A DNA stretch of 64,000 nucleotides from Listeria immobilis (GTDB taxonomy: Bacteria > Bacillota > Bacilli > Lactobacillales > Listeriaceae). Numbering within the stretch: position 1 is the stretch's first letter; the number at the start of each line of letters is the position of its first letter. Of the stretch, positions 54,661-64,000 are shown piece after piece. The position numbers and the translations under genes are program-made. Under the pieces are notes generated by a model. That model saw nothing but the letters and a program-made list of their open reading frames with translations, was not told the DNA's origin and searched no databases. The DNA is taken from assembly GCF_014322765.1 (NCBI RefSeq), contig NZ_JAASTZ010000003.1, positions 1-64,000 of the forward strand, given 5' to 3'.

Positions 54661-55077
54661 TTATTGGTTAGCACCATCAGCTAATTTTTTTAGCAACTGA
54701 CGAAATTCTGCTTGTTCTTGTTCAGAAAAAACAGCAAATCGTTTTACAATCATTTCCTTTTTCTTTTTATCAATTTCTTTTACAAATTTCTCTGCTTCAG
54801 GTGTTAGTCGAAGTTCGATTATCCGTCTATCTACTTCCGAACGGTGACGTGTAATGTAGGCTTCTTCCACTAATGTATCTGTAATCGCAGTGATATGACT
54901 AGCAGATACATCTAGTGCTTTTGCTAGCTCTGAGGTTTTTGTTAGTCCACTGGAAATCAAACTTAACACGCGGTACTCACTTCCGCTTAATCTTTTATCT
55001 AGAACAGCTTCTACTTCATGGCGAAAACTATTAAAAATTCGTTTGATTAATGTTTCAATCTCTAAATAGGTTTCCAT
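54661..55077 (-). CDS. MarR family transcriptional regulator
   Basis: 138 residues, winged helix (about 35-105): VLSLISSGLTKTSELAKALD and VSASHITAITDTLVEE, then a DxRxxxLxLT-type wing (EVDRRIIELRLT). Target and ligand unknown. Lies 34 nt after ctpA with no terminator between, so may be co-transcribed. Confidence 0.9.
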   Translation of the reverse strand: METYLEIETLIKRIFNSFRHEVEAVLDKRLSGSEYRVLSLISSGLTKTSELAKALDVSASHITAITDTLVEEAYITRHRSEVDRRIIELRLTPEAEKFVKEIDKKKKEMIVKRFAVFSEQEQAEFRQLLKKLADGANQ

Positions 55078-55111
55078 TTAGTTACCTCCTGTTTTCAAAA
55101 AAGTTGTCGAC

Positions 55112-56590
55112 TTATTTCACCAAGGCTTTTGCTTTTTGTAATTGAGGATCGTTTTCTTTTAAATGTTTTTGGGTTAATTCTACTAATTTATCTGTTGTAA
55201 CACCTGTCATAATTCCTGTTACGTCCAATTTATTAGCTGCTTGGAATCGTTCGACCGCATATTTAGTATCTAAATCATATAGGCCATCTACTTTACCAAC
55301 ATTATAATCAAGCGCTTTAAGCAATGTTTCTATTGTTTTTACATCATCACCGAAATCATCCACTTGATAAACTTTGGACGAAGAAGGTATAGTCATTGTT
55401 GCATAAGCAGGCATTTTAACCACTTCATCTGGGGTGATACCTTTTTCATGAATCCACTCGCCATCTGGTGTTAGCCATTTAGCAATGGTAAGTTTCAGTG
55501 TAGACTCATCCGACAAAGTAGTCGCCGTTTGAACAGTTCCTTTTCCAAACGACTTCGCACCAACGAGTTTTATTCCGCCAGATTCTTTTGCAGCGCCGGC
55601 AAGAATTTCAGATGCACTAGCACTTCCGCCATCAATTAGCATTGTAGTCGGTACTTTTACTTTATAGCCGTCATGCGAGCTACTATCGGCTTTTATTGCT
55701 GATTTTTCACCATCTTTAGTTTCTTCTTGCACAACAACCTTACCATCTGGAACAAATAAACTGGAGATAGAAACAGCTTGATCTAATAGACCGCCTGGAT
55801 TCCCACGCAAATCAATTACAAGACCTTTCATTCCATCTTTTTCAAGTGCTTTAAGTGCTTTTTCTAATTCATCATAGGTTGTTTCTGAAAAAGTACTAAT
55901 AGTCACGTGGGCAATTTTATCATTTCCCATTTCTTTATAGACCGTTTCAATTGGAATTTCGTCTCGAGTAATGGTCACGTCAAATGGTTTATCTTCACTG
56001 GGACGTTGAATAGTTAGTGTTACTTTTGTTCCTTTTTCACCGCGAATTTTTTGTGTTGCTTCTGTTGCGGTATCACCTTTTAGTGATTTTCCATCAACTT
56101 TAGTAATCACATCTTGCGGTTGTAGTCCGGCCTTTTCAGCGGGAGAGTTTTTGATTGGCGAAACAACAGTAATCGCTCCATCTTTTTCTTGAATTTCTGC
56201 GCCTATCCCTTCAAAACTAGAAGAAATGGTATCATTAAATTCACTGGATTCTTTTTTTGACATAAAGCTAGAATAGGGGTCCTCTAGTGAATTTACCATT
56301 CCAGTTATCGCCCCATCCACCATTTTAGTGGAATCGGTATCTTTGTAATACTTAGATGTAATTTCGTCATAAACGTCGTATAATTTAGTAAATTCTTTTC
56401 GTTCTGGAATGGTTACTTTTACTTGTTTATCATCCCCTACTGAAGTAACAATCGTCGTTACTAATGCGGTAATGAATACAAACGCAAATAATAGCATGAT
56501 AAAAGGAAATAATTTCATTTTCACATAACCATTACCTGGTCCTTGTTTTGGTTCTTTGTCTTTTTCATTTTGTTGTGGGGGTTGTTCCAT
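55112..56590 (-). CDS. ctpA: Carboxy-terminal processing protease (CtpA, S41 family)
   Basis: 492 residues from ATG 56590 (a start at 56635 adds residues unlike the family). Cytosolic Pro/Gln-rich N terminus, one membrane anchor (about 25-47), PDZ domain (about 100-185), S41 protease with GGSASASEILAGAAKE (nucleophile Ser, near 315; general-base Lys downstream in GAKSFGKGTVQ), and a C-terminal PG_binding_1 domain (about 405-470). Extracellular protease at the wall. Confidence 0.93.
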   Translation of the reverse strand: MEQPPQQNEKDKEPKQGPGNGYVKMKLFPFIMLLFAFVFITALVTTIVTSVGDDKQVKVTIPERKEFTKLYDVYDEITSKYYKDTDSTKMVDGAITGMVNSLEDPYSSFMSKKESSEFNDTISSSFEGIGAEIQEKDGAITVVSPIKNSPAEKAGLQPQDVITKVDGKSLKGDTATEATQKIRGEKGTKVTLTIQRPSEDKPFDVTITRDEIPIETVYKEMGNDKIAHVTISTFSETTYDELEKALKALEKDGMKGLVIDLRGNPGGLLDQAVSISSLFVPDGKVVVQEETKDGEKSAIKADSSSHDGYKVKVPTTMLIDGGSASASEILAGAAKESGGIKLVGAKSFGKGTVQTATTLSDESTLKLTIAKWLTPDGEWIHEKGITPDEVVKMPAYATMTIPSSSKVYQVDDFGDDVKTIETLLKALDYNVGKVDGLYDLDTKYAVERFQAANKLDVTGIMTGVTTDKLVELTQKHLKENDPQLQKAKALVK

Positions 56591-56701
56591 CCTCTGTTCA
56601 CCACTTTCTATGTAAAATGCAACTACAACTAACACATTTTATTTAACTCATTTATTTTACCAGTTTTCCCTACATTTTGGTATCTTTTTTTCGGATACTA
56701 C

Positions 56702-56733
56702 AAAAAAGAGGGATTCATCACTGAATCCCTCTT
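56702..56733 (-). terminator. Terminator of csoR-copA-copZ
   Basis: 11-bp perfect stem (56706-56716 with 56723-56733), 6-nt loop, and six T on the - strand. Confidence 0.94.
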
Positions 56734-56742
56734 GCTTACTAA

Positions 56743-56949
56743 TTAAGCTACTTCATAACCTGCTTCTTCTACCGCGTCGATTAAAGTGTCTTCTGTTACT
56801 TTTCCATTTTCAAATTCAACGGTTGCTGTTCCTTCTTCTAGAGATACTTTTACATTAGTGACACCTGCTACTTCTTCCAATGCTTTTGTTACTCTTGCCT
56901 CACAGTGTCCACAAGTCATACCTTCAATTTTTAAAGTTAGTTTTTCCAT
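56743..56949 (-). CDS. copZ: Copper chaperone CopZ
   Basis: 68 residues, one HMA domain with GMTCGHCEARV (Cys13/Cys16). Delivers Cu(I) to CopA. 12 nt after copA. Confidence 0.96.
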   Translation of the reverse strand: MEKLTLKIEGMTCGHCEARVTKALEEVAGVTNVKVSLEEGTATVEFENGKVTEDTLIDAVEEAGYEVA

Positions 56950-56961
56950 TTTTATTTCCTC

Positions 56962-59175
56962 CTATGATTTGAATTTATATCTTTTTAGTCGTAAAGCATT
57001 AGTTACAACGGAAACGGAACTAAATGCCATTGCAAGTCCAGCAACCCATGGTGCTAACAAGCCAAGTGCCGCGATTGGGATACCCGCACAGTTATAAGCG
57101 AGTGCCCAGAAAAAGTTTTGACGAATGTTGCGCATGGTTGCTCTAGAAAGTTCTACTGTTTCAGGGATAAGTGTTAAACGATGACTAACGAGTGTGACAT
57201 CACCAGTTTCAATCGCAATATCTGTTCCTGTACCAATACTTATCCCAATATCACTTGCTGCAAGCGCTGGAGCATCATTAATCCCATCACCAACGAAGGC
57301 AACGATATGTCCTTCTTTTTGTAATTTTTCTACTAGTGTACTTTTATCATTTGGTAACTGCTCTGCAAAAAACATATCTGTACCTAAGTCTTTTGCCATA
57401 TTTTCTACGACAACAGATTGATCGCCGGAACAAATAGCTATTTTTATTCCTTGTGCTCGTAATTTTTGAATTGCTTCTTTTGCTTCTGGTCGCGGTGTAT
57501 CTGATAATGCGAGCGCACCAGCATATACACCATCAATTGCCATTGCGACAACTGTTTTACCTGCATGCATCCAACTTTCTATTAATGCATCTTCTTCTTT
57601 TGGAATCGTTGTGAGTGAAGAAATATAACGATAAGCTCCGAGTTCTATTTTTTGTTCATTTAGATTCCCGGTCATTCCGTGTCCAGCTTTAGCACGAATT
57701 CTGCCTTGTTTAATCATGGATGTATCGATATTTTCCTCTTCTAGCATTTGAATGATTGCTTTTGCTATCGGATGTTCAGACTGTTGTTCCATTAAAAACA
57801 GATAAGGGAAAAATTGGTCATGAGCAGCTTTCTTATCACTTACTTCTAATTTTCCTTCTGTTAAAGTACCAGTTTTATCAAAAACAACCATATCTACTTT
57901 GGAAGTACGTTCTAAATGTTCGCCACCTTTAAATAATATCCCACTTTCTGCACCTTTACCAGTTCCAGCCATAATAGCTGTAGGAGTTGCTAGACCGAGC
58001 GCACAGGGACAAGCAATAACTAATACAGCAATTGCAGCTTCCAGAGAGCCGTCTACCGTTCCAGTTACAATGTACCAGATGATAAATGTTATAGCTGCGA
58101 TTCCAAGTACTATTGGTACAAAAATCCCAGAAATCTTATCTGCTAAACGTTGAATTGGTGCTTTAATACCTTGCGCTTCTTCTACTAAGCGAATAATTGA
58201 CTCTAAGACTGTTTCTTCCATTCGTTTAGTGATTTTAGCTTGGAAGGCGCCATCAAAGTTAATTGTTGCACCAATAACAGAATCACCAGGTTTCTTTTCA
58301 ACAGGAACTGGTTCTCCGGTAATCATCGCTTCATCAACACTTGTTTCCCCTGAAATTATTTCTGCATCCATTGGTACTTTTTCACCAGGACGAACTAAAA
58401 TAATATCACCGATTTTAAGGGAATCTACCGGAACTAACCATTCTTTTCCTTCACGAATAACAGTTGCTTCTTTTGCTTGTAATTCAAGTAAACCTGCAAT
58501 TGATTCCGTTGTTCTAGAAGTTGCATGAGACTCAAGTAATTTCCCAAGTAAAATCAGAGTAATCAACACAGCACTTGTTTCAAAATAATAGTGTGGCATG
58601 ACACTTGGATCAATCATATGACGAATATACTCTACTACACTATAAAAGTATGCTGCGGAAGTCCCTAGTGCTACTAAAACATCCATATTGGCACTTTTAC
58701 CACGTAAAGCTTTATATGCACCATCATAAAACCGCCAGCCAATATAAAATTGAACAATTGTTGCTAACACTAATTGTACAGTTGGTGTAATCCAGTTGCC
58801 AATAGTTTCTGCAAACGCCATTTCATGAATATAAGGAATATGTGTAACCATTGTTAATAAAAGTGGTAAAGAAAGAATGGCGGAAAGTACAAACCGACGT
58901 ACTTCTTTTTGGAAATTTTTCTCTAGTACAGCATCTTTTTCTTCTTTAGACATTTTCTCTGCTGCATCATAACCAGCATGTTTTACAACTTTAATGAGTT
59001 CCTCTGGTGTTGTCACTTCTGGATCATAATAAACAGCGGCATTTTCAGTCACTAAATTCACATTGGCTTTTTCAACCCCATCCGCTTTATTTAATGACTT
59101 TTCAATTCTTGTAGAACAGGCAGCACAGGTCATCCCAAACACATTTAAATCCTGTCTAACATATTTCTCTTCCAT
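56962..59175 (-). CDS. copA: Copper-exporting P-type ATPase CopA
   Basis: 737 residues. One N-terminal HMA domain with [11 protein letters not shown] (B. subtilis CopA has two), eight membrane helices, [12 protein letters not shown] ion path, [10 protein letters not shown] phosphorylation site, SEHPIAKAI, and [11 protein letters not shown]. Type IB-1 Cu(I) exporter. Confidence 0.97.
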   Translation of the reverse strand: MEEKYVRQDLNVFGMTCAACSTRIEKSLNKADGVEKANVNLVTENAAVYYDPEVTTPEELIKVVKHAGYDAAEKMSKEEKDAVLEKNFQKEVRRFVLSAILSLPLLLTMVTHIPYIHEMAFAETIGNWITPTVQLVLATIVQFYIGWRFYDGAYKALRGKSANMDVLVALGTSAAYFYSVVEYIRHMIDPSVMPHYYFETSAVLITLILLGKLLESHATSRTTESIAGLLELQAKEATVIREGKEWLVPVDSLKIGDIILVRPGEKVPMDAEIISGETSVDEAMITGEPVPVEKKPGDSVIGATINFDGAFQAKITKRMEETVLESIIRLVEEAQGIKAPIQRLADKISGIFVPIVLGIAAITFIIWYIVTGTVDGSLEAAIAVLVIACPCALGLATPTAIMAGTGKGAESGILFKGGEHLERTSKVDMVVFDKTGTLTEGKLEVSDKKAAHDQFFPYLFLMEQQSEHPIAKAIIQMLEEENIDTSMIKQGRIRAKAGHGMTGNLNEQKIELGAYRYISSLTTIPKEEDALIESWMHAGKTVVAMAIDGVYAGALALSDTPRPEAKEAIQKLRAQGIKIAICSGDQSVVVENMAKDLGTDMFFAEQLPNDKSTLVEKLQKEGHIVAFVGDGINDAPALAASDIGISIGTGTDIAIETGDVTLVSHRLTLIPETVELSRATMRNIRQNFFWALAYNCAGIPIAALGLLAPWVAGLAMAFSSVSVVTNALRLKRYKFKS

Positions 59176-59188
59176 TTGAATTTCCCCC

Positions 59189-59482
59189 TCACGTTTTAGA
59201 GAATTGACGAATAGCTTGAAGTAAATCCTCCATTACATCCTCTTCTCCATTTTTTGCTGCATCCACAACACAGTGTGCTGTATGATGTTCTAGTACTTGT
59301 AAGCCAACATTCTTTAATGCTTTATTTGCTGCTGAAATTTGCACTAAAATATCTGTACAGTATCTATCATCCTCGACCATTTGAGCAATACCTCTAATTT
59401 GTCCTTCGATACGTCGCAAACGATTTTGAAGTAATTTCGTTTCCTCCTCTTTCCGTGGAACAATCGGTTGGTCATGTTTCAT
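59189..59482 (-). CDS. csoR: Copper-sensing repressor CsoR
   Basis: 97 residues, helical DUF156 protein. Cu(I) ligands are Cys in [10 protein letters not shown] and His-Cys in [10 protein letters not shown] (Cys-His-Cys set). Leads the operon and has an operator in its promoter. Confidence 0.96.
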   Translation of the reverse strand: MKHDQPIVPRKEEETKLLQNRLRRIEGQIRGIAQMVEDDRYCTDILVQISAANKALKNVGLQVLEHHTAHCVVDAAKNGEEDVMEDLLQAIRQFSKT

Positions 59483-59512
59483 CTTTTTTCCTCCTTTGTT
59501 TCTACAATTATC

Positions 59513-59541
59513 ACTATACCCCCTATAGGTATATTTTGCAA
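59513..59541 (-). promoter_or_regulatory. csoR-copA-copZ promoter with internal CsoR operator
   Basis: TTGCAA (59536-59541), 17-bp spacer, TATAGT (59513-59518). The spacer holds TATACCTATAGGGGGTATA (59515-59533), a palindromic G-run site of the CsoR type. Confidence 0.88.
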
Positions 59542-59562
59542 GTATTTAATTTTAAATTCAAT

Positions 59563-59596
59563 AAAAAAACCATAAACATCGAAATGTTTATGGTTT
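59563..59596 (-). terminator. Terminator after the VanY-type gene
   Basis: 13-bp perfect stem (59567-59579 with 59584-59596), TTCG loop on the - strand, and seven T. Confidence 0.95.
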
Positions 59597-59606
59597 GAAA
59601 AGCTTG

Positions 59607-60434
59607 CTATTTGGCAGCATCTACTTTCTTTTGTAGTGCATTGACATGATTAAAAAATTCTTCTAAAGTCCAATCATTTTCGTAAATTATTGTAGCGGCA
59701 TCTTTCCCAACATAACGATAATGCCACGATTCATATTGATATTTCGTGATATCTTCTCGCCCTTTCATATAGCGAAGAATAAAACCGTAATGATGAGCAT
59801 TTTCTTCTAACCACTTACCCTCAGGTGTCTCACCGAAAGCATCGGTTAACTCGTACGACTGGCTTTCAGACGAAATATCCATTGCAAGCCCTGTTTGGTG
59901 TTCGCTTGTTCCTGGGTAGGCTACAGCTTCTCTTGCTTTGGCATCCCCTTTGGAATTTACTTCTGCTTGAAATACCTCTTGTTGACGCTGGTAAGAACGA
60001 TAGCCAGAAACGGCAAAAAGTTTATGACCGTTCTCATTTGCCGCTTGGAACATCTCTTCTAGTGCTGTTCCAGCCTCTTTTCTCATTTGGGCTTTTTCCA
60101 CTTTTTCTTCCCCAAAAGAGAAAGTTACATTTGGTCTAACTAAATCTGGGGGGGTATATGTCGGTTGCAAGGAATAATCTTTATTGGCAAGTACAAGCAT
60201 GTTTTCCTCGTTTTCAATATACTGAATCCCATTTTTTTCAACTAATTTATTTTGTTTGTCAATATAAGGATAAAGTGGATCTTTCTCTAATTCAGCTAAT
60301 TTGTTGTTATCGCTAGTTGTTTTTTGATTCACTTCTGCAACTGGCTCTGCATTTTGCCCGCCGAAATATAGATCTTCTACTGTATGCACACAACTAAGAC
60401 TAACGGCTAAAGCAATTGATAATAAAGAACTCAT
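59607..60434 (-). CDS. D-Ala-D-Ala carboxypeptidase, VanY/LAS family (lmo1855-like)
   Basis: 275 residues. Zinc peptidase M15B motifs SGYRSYQRQQEVF, SEHQTGLAMDIS (HxxxxxxD) and ESWHYRYVG (HxH-like). The N terminus MSSLLSIALAVSLSC is hydrophobic but has no basic residue; the Cys15 context is a poor lipobox. An in-frame stop lies 9 nt upstream, so it cannot be much longer. Acts on peptidoglycan stem peptides if exported. Confidence 0.9.
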   Translation of the reverse strand: MSSLLSIALAVSLSCVHTVEDLYFGGQNAEPVAEVNQKTTSDNNKLAELEKDPLYPYIDKQNKLVEKNGIQYIENEENMLVLANKDYSLQPTYTPPDLVRPNVTFSFGEEKVEKAQMRKEAGTALEEMFQAANENGHKLFAVSGYRSYQRQQEVFQAEVNSKGDAKAREAVAYPGTSEHQTGLAMDISSESQSYELTDAFGETPEGKWLEENAHHYGFILRYMKGREDITKYQYESWHYRYVGKDAATIIYENDWTLEEFFNHVNALQKKVDAAK

Positions 60435-60488
60435 ATATGTTTATCAACCTTCCTATGAACTTTAAGCTATATCTAGTTTATCATTCTA

Positions 60489-61190
60489 TTATTTTATAGC
60501 AGCTTCTAAAGCTACAACTATCATATCATTAAAAGTCGTTTGTCGTTCTTCAGCAGACGTTTCTTCACCAGTAAAGATATGATCACTTACAGTTAAAATA
60601 GCTAATGCATGACGACCATATTTTTGTGCTAATGTATAAAGTGCTGCTGCTTCCATTTCAATTCCAAGTACACCATAATCTGCTAATTGCTCTTTGTCTA
60701 ACTGATCATTGTAAAAACGATCCGCTGAAAAAACATTTCCTACTTTGATAGATAATCCTTTTTCTATACCAGCATCATAAGCTTTTTTTAGCAATGAGAA
60801 ATCAGCTACTGGCGCAAAATCTACCCCATTAAATATGTTGCGATTAATTTGTGAGTCTGTTGAAGCAGCTTGGGCAATGACAACATCACGAACTTTTACA
60901 TCTGCTTGAATTCCTCCCATTGTACCAACCCGAATTAAATTTTTCACATCGTAACTTTGGATTAATTCATTAACGTAAATAGAAATAGAAGGAATTCCCA
61001 TGCCTGTACCCATTACAGAAACTCTCTTTCCTTTATATGTCCCTGTAAAACCAAGCATTCCTCTTACTTGGTTAAATAAAACAACCTCTTCTAAGAAAGT
61101 CTCAGCAATGTATTTCGCTCGCAGCGGGTCTCCCGGTAATAATATTGTTTCGGCAATTTCCCCTTGTTTTGCTTCAATATGTACGCTCAT
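60489..61190 (-). CDS. deoD: Purine nucleoside phosphorylase DeoD
   Basis: 233 residues, hexameric PNP type. [39 protein letters not shown] and the catalytic Asp in VSDH. Splits purine (deoxy)nucleosides; 11 nt after the YozE-family gene. Confidence 0.97.
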   Translation of the reverse strand: MSVHIEAKQGEIAETILLPGDPLRAKYIAETFLEEVVLFNQVRGMLGFTGTYKGKRVSVMGTGMGIPSISIYVNELIQSYDVKNLIRVGTMGGIQADVKVRDVVIAQAASTDSQINRNIFNGVDFAPVADFSLLKKAYDAGIEKGLSIKVGNVFSADRFYNDQLDKEQLADYGVLGIEMEAAALYTLAQKYGRHALAILTVSDHIFTGEETSAEERQTTFNDMIVVALEAAIK

Positions 61191-61201
61191 CCTTTTTCCT
61201 C

Positions 61202-61435
61202 CTAGTGTTTATTTTTCTCTTCATCTAACAAATAAGCATCCCACAGTTCATCGAAAATAGACATTCCCGGCAAATAGGGTGCATTAAACTCCAAATAATC
61301 ACATAGAATATGATAATTTCTTGTTTGTTTTGGAAAACTATGATCTCGGTATGCATTGTTGGCAAATTCCGTTTTTTGATCTGTTAGTTTCGGGTCCCGA
61401 TATGTCATTAAAAAATGATAAAATGATCTTCCCAA
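61202..61435 (-). CDS. YozE family (UPF0346) protein
   Basis: 77 residues from TTG 61435 ([17 protein letters not shown]), matching YozE family starts; a GTG at 61447 lies only 1 nt from GGGAG and is unlikely. Conserved [14 protein letters not shown] and [15 protein letters not shown]-like helical fold, function unknown. GGGAG lies 11 nt before the TTG. Confidence 0.8.
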
Positions 61436-61498
61436 CGTACAACACACTCCCGCTCTTTTTATGCTTTAACTATAGTTGATTTCCTTTGAAAAATAAAG

Positions 61499-62404
61499 TT
61501 AATTTTCCAATTGGCGTATAATTTCTTCTGCAAGCCGGTGTGTTTCTAACGCATCTTCTTCCGCAATTGGTGACTTCTCCCCACGACGAACCGCATTTAA
61601 AAATGAATGAATAATTGGTGCAAAACCTCTTTTATGGAGCGTTGTTTCCCAGTCTCCAAATCGCTCAAATCGTTCTGTTGTGCCTTCATAAATATGCGTC
61701 TCTGTAACATTCTCCACTTCATACTTTGCGTTTGGTGTCATTACTGCAAGACGCTCTTCATTTACACCGCTATCACGATTCATTATAGCTGTTGCTACTT
61801 TATTTCCAGCAGTAATTTGGACAGTTACACTCGCTAGTAATTCATTTTGCCAAACCGGAAAAACGTTCATTTGATCTATTTTTACATCTAATAAATAACG
61901 CACTGTATCAAGTACATGGATAAAATCATCATAAATAAACGTACGTGGAACGCCAGGTTGGGATGCGCGGTTCTTTTGCATGACAATCATATTTATCTCT
62001 TTTTGTGTTTTTAATTCTTGGTATTTTGGTGCATAGCGTCGATTAAAGCCTGTCATCAGCATGGTGTTTTGTGCTTTTGCTAAAGTAGTTAATTCTTCCA
62101 CTTCTTCTATATTATCAGCAATTGGTTTATCCACATAAACAGGAATCTGGTGCGCTAAAAATGCCCGGATAACCTCTGGATGACTTTTAGTTGCTGAATG
62201 AACAAATGCTGCATCAATTCCGGTAGCAACCAGGGAATCAATACTTTGATGGTAATGATCAAAACGATACTTCTCACTTAAATGTTTTAGTTTTTGCGCA
62301 TCACGTGTATAAAGGTGTACCTCAACGTTCTCCATTTCTGCAAAAACAGGTAGATATGCTTTTTGGGCAATCCCGCCAAGCCCTATAACTGCAATTTTCA
62401 ACAT
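61499..62404 (-). CDS. Gfo/Idh/MocA family oxidoreductase
   Basis: 301 residues. Rossmann VIGLGGIAQKAYLPV (about 5-19), VDKPIADN (Lys near 93), then the C-terminal alpha/beta domain (about 125-301). Substrate unknown. Own GGAGCGAT ribosome site. Confidence 0.92.
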   Translation of the reverse strand: MLKIAVIGLGGIAQKAYLPVFAEMENVEVHLYTRDAQKLKHLSEKYRFDHYHQSIDSLVATGIDAAFVHSATKSHPEVIRAFLAHQIPVYVDKPIADNIEEVEELTTLAKAQNTMLMTGFNRRYAPKYQELKTQKEINMIVMQKNRASQPGVPRTFIYDDFIHVLDTVRYLLDVKIDQMNVFPVWQNELLASVTVQITAGNKVATAIMNRDSGVNEERLAVMTPNAKYEVENVTETHIYEGTTERFERFGDWETTLHKRGFAPIIHSFLNAVRRGEKSPIAEEDALETHRLAEEIIRQLEN

Positions 62405-62426
62405 AATTATCGCTCCTTTTCATAAT

Positions 62427-62480
62427 AATGCCAGAATATGATTTCGCGATACAATTATACGAATTTCATCTTCTGGCATT
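62427..62480 (-). other. Hairpin between msrB and the Gfo/Idh/MocA gene
   Basis: Perfect 10-bp arms (62427-62436 with 62471-62480), 34-nt loop. On the - strand no T run follows. The loop holds TATAAT (minus of 62454-62459), a possible -10 for the downstream gene. Confidence 0.6.
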
Positions 62481-62486
62481 GTTTGT

Positions 62487-62924
62487 TTATTCAAAGATTT
62501 GCTTATATTCTTTATAGCCTTCTTCTTCTAGTTTATTAGTTGGAATAAATCTAAGTGCTGCTGAATTTATACAGTATCGAAGTCCACCCTTATCTATCGG
62601 TCCATCTGGGAAAACATGGCCTAAATGAGAATCCGCCTCTACTGATTTGACTTCTGTTCGAACCATGCCATGCGTGCGGTCTTTGTTTTCAATTATTTCT
62701 TTAGCATCAATCGGCTTTGTAAAACTAGGCCAACCACAACCAGCATCATACTGATCTTTTGAGGAGAATAATGGTTTTCCTGAAACTATATCAACATATA
62801 TCCCTTCCGCCTGATTGTCATAAAATTCATTTTTAAATGGGTGTTCTGTGCTAGCTTTTTGAGTTACATTATATTGCAGTTTGGTGAGTTGTTTTAATCG
62901 CTCACTTTTTTGCTTTTCATCCAT
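62487..62924 (-). CDS. msrB: Peptide-methionine (R)-S-oxide reductase
   Basis: 145 residues. [10 protein letters not shown] and the catalytic [12 protein letters not shown] (Cys near 121). No CxxC pairs, so the zinc-free type. 6 nt after msrA. Confidence 0.96.
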   Translation of the reverse strand: MDEKQKSERLKQLTKLQYNVTQKASTEHPFKNEFYDNQAEGIYVDIVSGKPLFSSKDQYDAGCGWPSFTKPIDAKEIIENKDRTHGMVRTEVKSVEADSHLGHVFPDGPIDKGGLRYCINSAALRFIPTNKLEEEGYKEYKQIFE

Positions 62925-62930
62925 TTGACT

Positions 62931-63464
62931 TCACCCTTTCCAGTTTGTATCAATAAACGCCGCACGACCAGAAGCAACTTGGTAACCTTCGTAGTGCGCC
63001 TTTTCTTTTTTGTAGAAATCTTGATGATATTCTTCCGCTGGATAAAAAATTTCTGCCTTAGCAATTTCGGTGACAATTGGTTTTTTAAATCTGCCACTTG
63101 CGGCAAGAGCTGCTTTTGATTTTTCAGCAATCTCTTTTTGTTCTTCATTGTGATAAAAAATAACGGGGCGATAAGAATCTCCGCGATCAACGAATTGACC
63201 TGCCGCATCAGTTGGATCTGTTTGTTGCCAATATACTTCGACTAATTTTTCATATGGAAAAACAGCCGGATCAAATGTAATTTCAATGGCTTCGGTATGA
63301 CCAGTCGTTCCACTGCATACTTCTTTATAGGTTGGATTTACAGTATGTCCGCCTGTATATCCCGAAACAACCCGCTCAATTCCCGGCTGTGTATCAAAAG
63401 GCTTCACCATACACCAAAAACATCCACCCGCAAAGGTTGCTTTTTCAAGCGATTTTTTTGTCAT
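62931..63464 (-). CDS. msrA: Peptide-methionine (S)-S-oxide reductase
   Basis: 177 residues from ATG 63464, 6-7 nt after AGGGGGC; the longer frame from 63494 is less likely. [16 protein letters not shown] has the catalytic Cys. [13 protein letters not shown] near the C terminus. Repairs oxidised methionine with MsrB. Confidence 0.96.
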   Translation of the reverse strand: MTKKSLEKATFAGGCFWCMVKPFDTQPGIERVVSGYTGGHTVNPTYKEVCSGTTGHTEAIEITFDPAVFPYEKLVEVYWQQTDPTDAAGQFVDRGDSYRPVIFYHNEEQKEIAEKSKAALAASGRFKKPIVTEIAKAEIFYPAEEYHQDFYKKEKAHYEGYQVASGRAAFIDTNWKG

Positions 63465-63501
63465 AAAAATGCCCCCTAAATTGGATTTTACCAACCAGTA
63501 T

Positions 63502-64000
63502 TTAGTTAACTGGTACTAAGAGTGTAAACGAAATATCATCTTTCTTCAAATCAAGTGTATCCACACGAACTTTCGTATCACCTTTTAGTTTAAGTTTATC
63601 CAAAGCAAGATAAATTTTTTCCTTTTTCGGAATGATAGTTACCCAGTCTGGAAATTTATAATTTTTATTAACATAATTCATCACATAAGATACTGGTAAC
63701 GGTAATGCACCAACAGATAAATCTTTTAATGTTAACTCCACATTTCCATCGTCAACTACTTTAGGAGCAAATTTTAAATGCAACTCAACTGGCTCATCAA
63801 AAATTTTCGCTTCTGCGGTGAAATTAACATTATTGGCAACAAATACCTTATAGCCAATATCTTGGTCATTACTAAATTCATCGATATAGGTACTAATTAA
63901 CTGATTTAAATCAGACTTGGTTGTACTTGTTTGGAATTCTACAGCAGACTTATTGCTAATGAGTGATGGCGTTGGTTCTTTCTGCGGACTTACAACAAAA
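63502..64000 (-). CDS. ypmS: YpmS family (DUF2140) protein, C-terminal 165 residues; runs off the right edge
   Basis: The frame is open from 64000 to the stop at 63502. A short ORF starting at 63783 is only its tail. Visible: [47 protein letters not shown] and [19 protein letters not shown], typical of YpmS. The N-terminal anchor would lie beyond the edge. 37 nt before msrA, same strand, no terminator, as in the B. subtilis ypmR-ypmS-msr region. Function unknown. Confidence 0.88.
   Translation of the reverse strand, partial: FVVSPQKEPTPSLISNKSAVEFQTSTTKSDLNQLISTYIDEFSNDQDIGYKVFVANNVNFTAEAKIFDEPVELHLKFAPKVVDDGNVELTLKDLSVGALPLPVSYVMNYVNKNYKFPDWVTIIPKKEKIYLALDKLKLKGDTKVRVDTLDLKKDDISFTLLVPVN

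Noticed and set aside
63502-63783. A complete 93-residue gene
   Set aside because: The same frame stays open to base 64000, so this is the tail of a truncated ypmS.

Overview
The window is chromosomal DNA from a low-GC Firmicute, almost certainly Listeria sensu stricto (L. monocytogenes, L. innocua or a close relative). I base this on remembered gene order: LPXTG-type protein, lipA, ffh-ylxM, ftsY-smc-rnc, acpP, fapR cluster, recG, sdaA, prkC/stp, priA, pyr operon, mntABC-like, csoR-copA-copZ, msrA/msrB. It also rests on the protein sequences themselves. No database search was run. No prophage, IS element, tRNA, rRNA or CRISPR array is visible. About 50 genes are recognised. Five are on the + strand (rpmB, fbpA, an SDR-like gene, a small hypothetical gene, a MATE exporter); all others are on the - strand.

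Layout. 1-884: N-terminal part of a surface protein with a pure Asp-Ala repeat, cut by the window edge. 1382-2278: a lipoprotein phosphatase (LipA). 2432-5226: SRP genes in two units (ylxM-ffh with a near-consensus promoter; ftsY ending the rnc-smc-ftsY unit). 5241-9515: smc and rnc. The acpP-rnc gap holds two long hairpins. 9708-13331: fatty-acid/phospholipid genes fapR-plsX-fabD-fabG, then acpP with its own promoter; a FapR operator overlaps the fapR -10. 13511-19333: yloU-fakA-sdaAB-sdaAA-recG. 19629-19817: rpmB. 19906-30798: coaBC-priA-fmt-rsmB-stp-prkC-rsgA-rpe-thiN, a tightly packed series. 30944-32658: yicC-gmk-rpoZ. 32815-35388: fbpA and a sigma-B-type promoter driving an SDR fold protein that lacks the SDR active site.

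35430-47146: the complete de novo pyrimidine operon pyrR-pyrP-pyrB-pyrC-carA-carB-pyrK-pyrD-pyrF-pyrE. It has a near-consensus promoter and two perfect PyrR-binding loops coupled to terminators; the pyrP-pyrB gap has a terminator but no PyrR loop. 47203-52937: a small hypothetical gene, rluD, lspA, a purine permease with a G-rich leader, a MATE exporter. 52008-54501: a manganese-type ABC importer. 54661-56590: a MarR regulator and a CtpA protease. 56743-59482: copper resistance operon csoR-copA-copZ with the CsoR operator inside the promoter spacer. 59607-64000: VanY-type carboxypeptidase, deoD, a YozE-family gene, a Gfo/Idh/MocA dehydrogenase, msrB, msrA and a truncated ypmS.

Most of the content is core housekeeping. 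I found no strong case for a wholly new system. The most interesting signals are regulatory: paired long hairpins before the RNase III gene, a hairpin inside the sdaAB-sdaAA junction, the incomplete third pyr attenuator, an unassigned G-rich leader on the purine permease, a coding frame that runs through a terminator, and the active-site-less SDR under a sigma-B-like promoter. Several start codons were revised: long upstream extensions of rnc, sdaAA, pyrR, pyrB, pyrC and recG overlap leader structures or lack ribosome binding sites.
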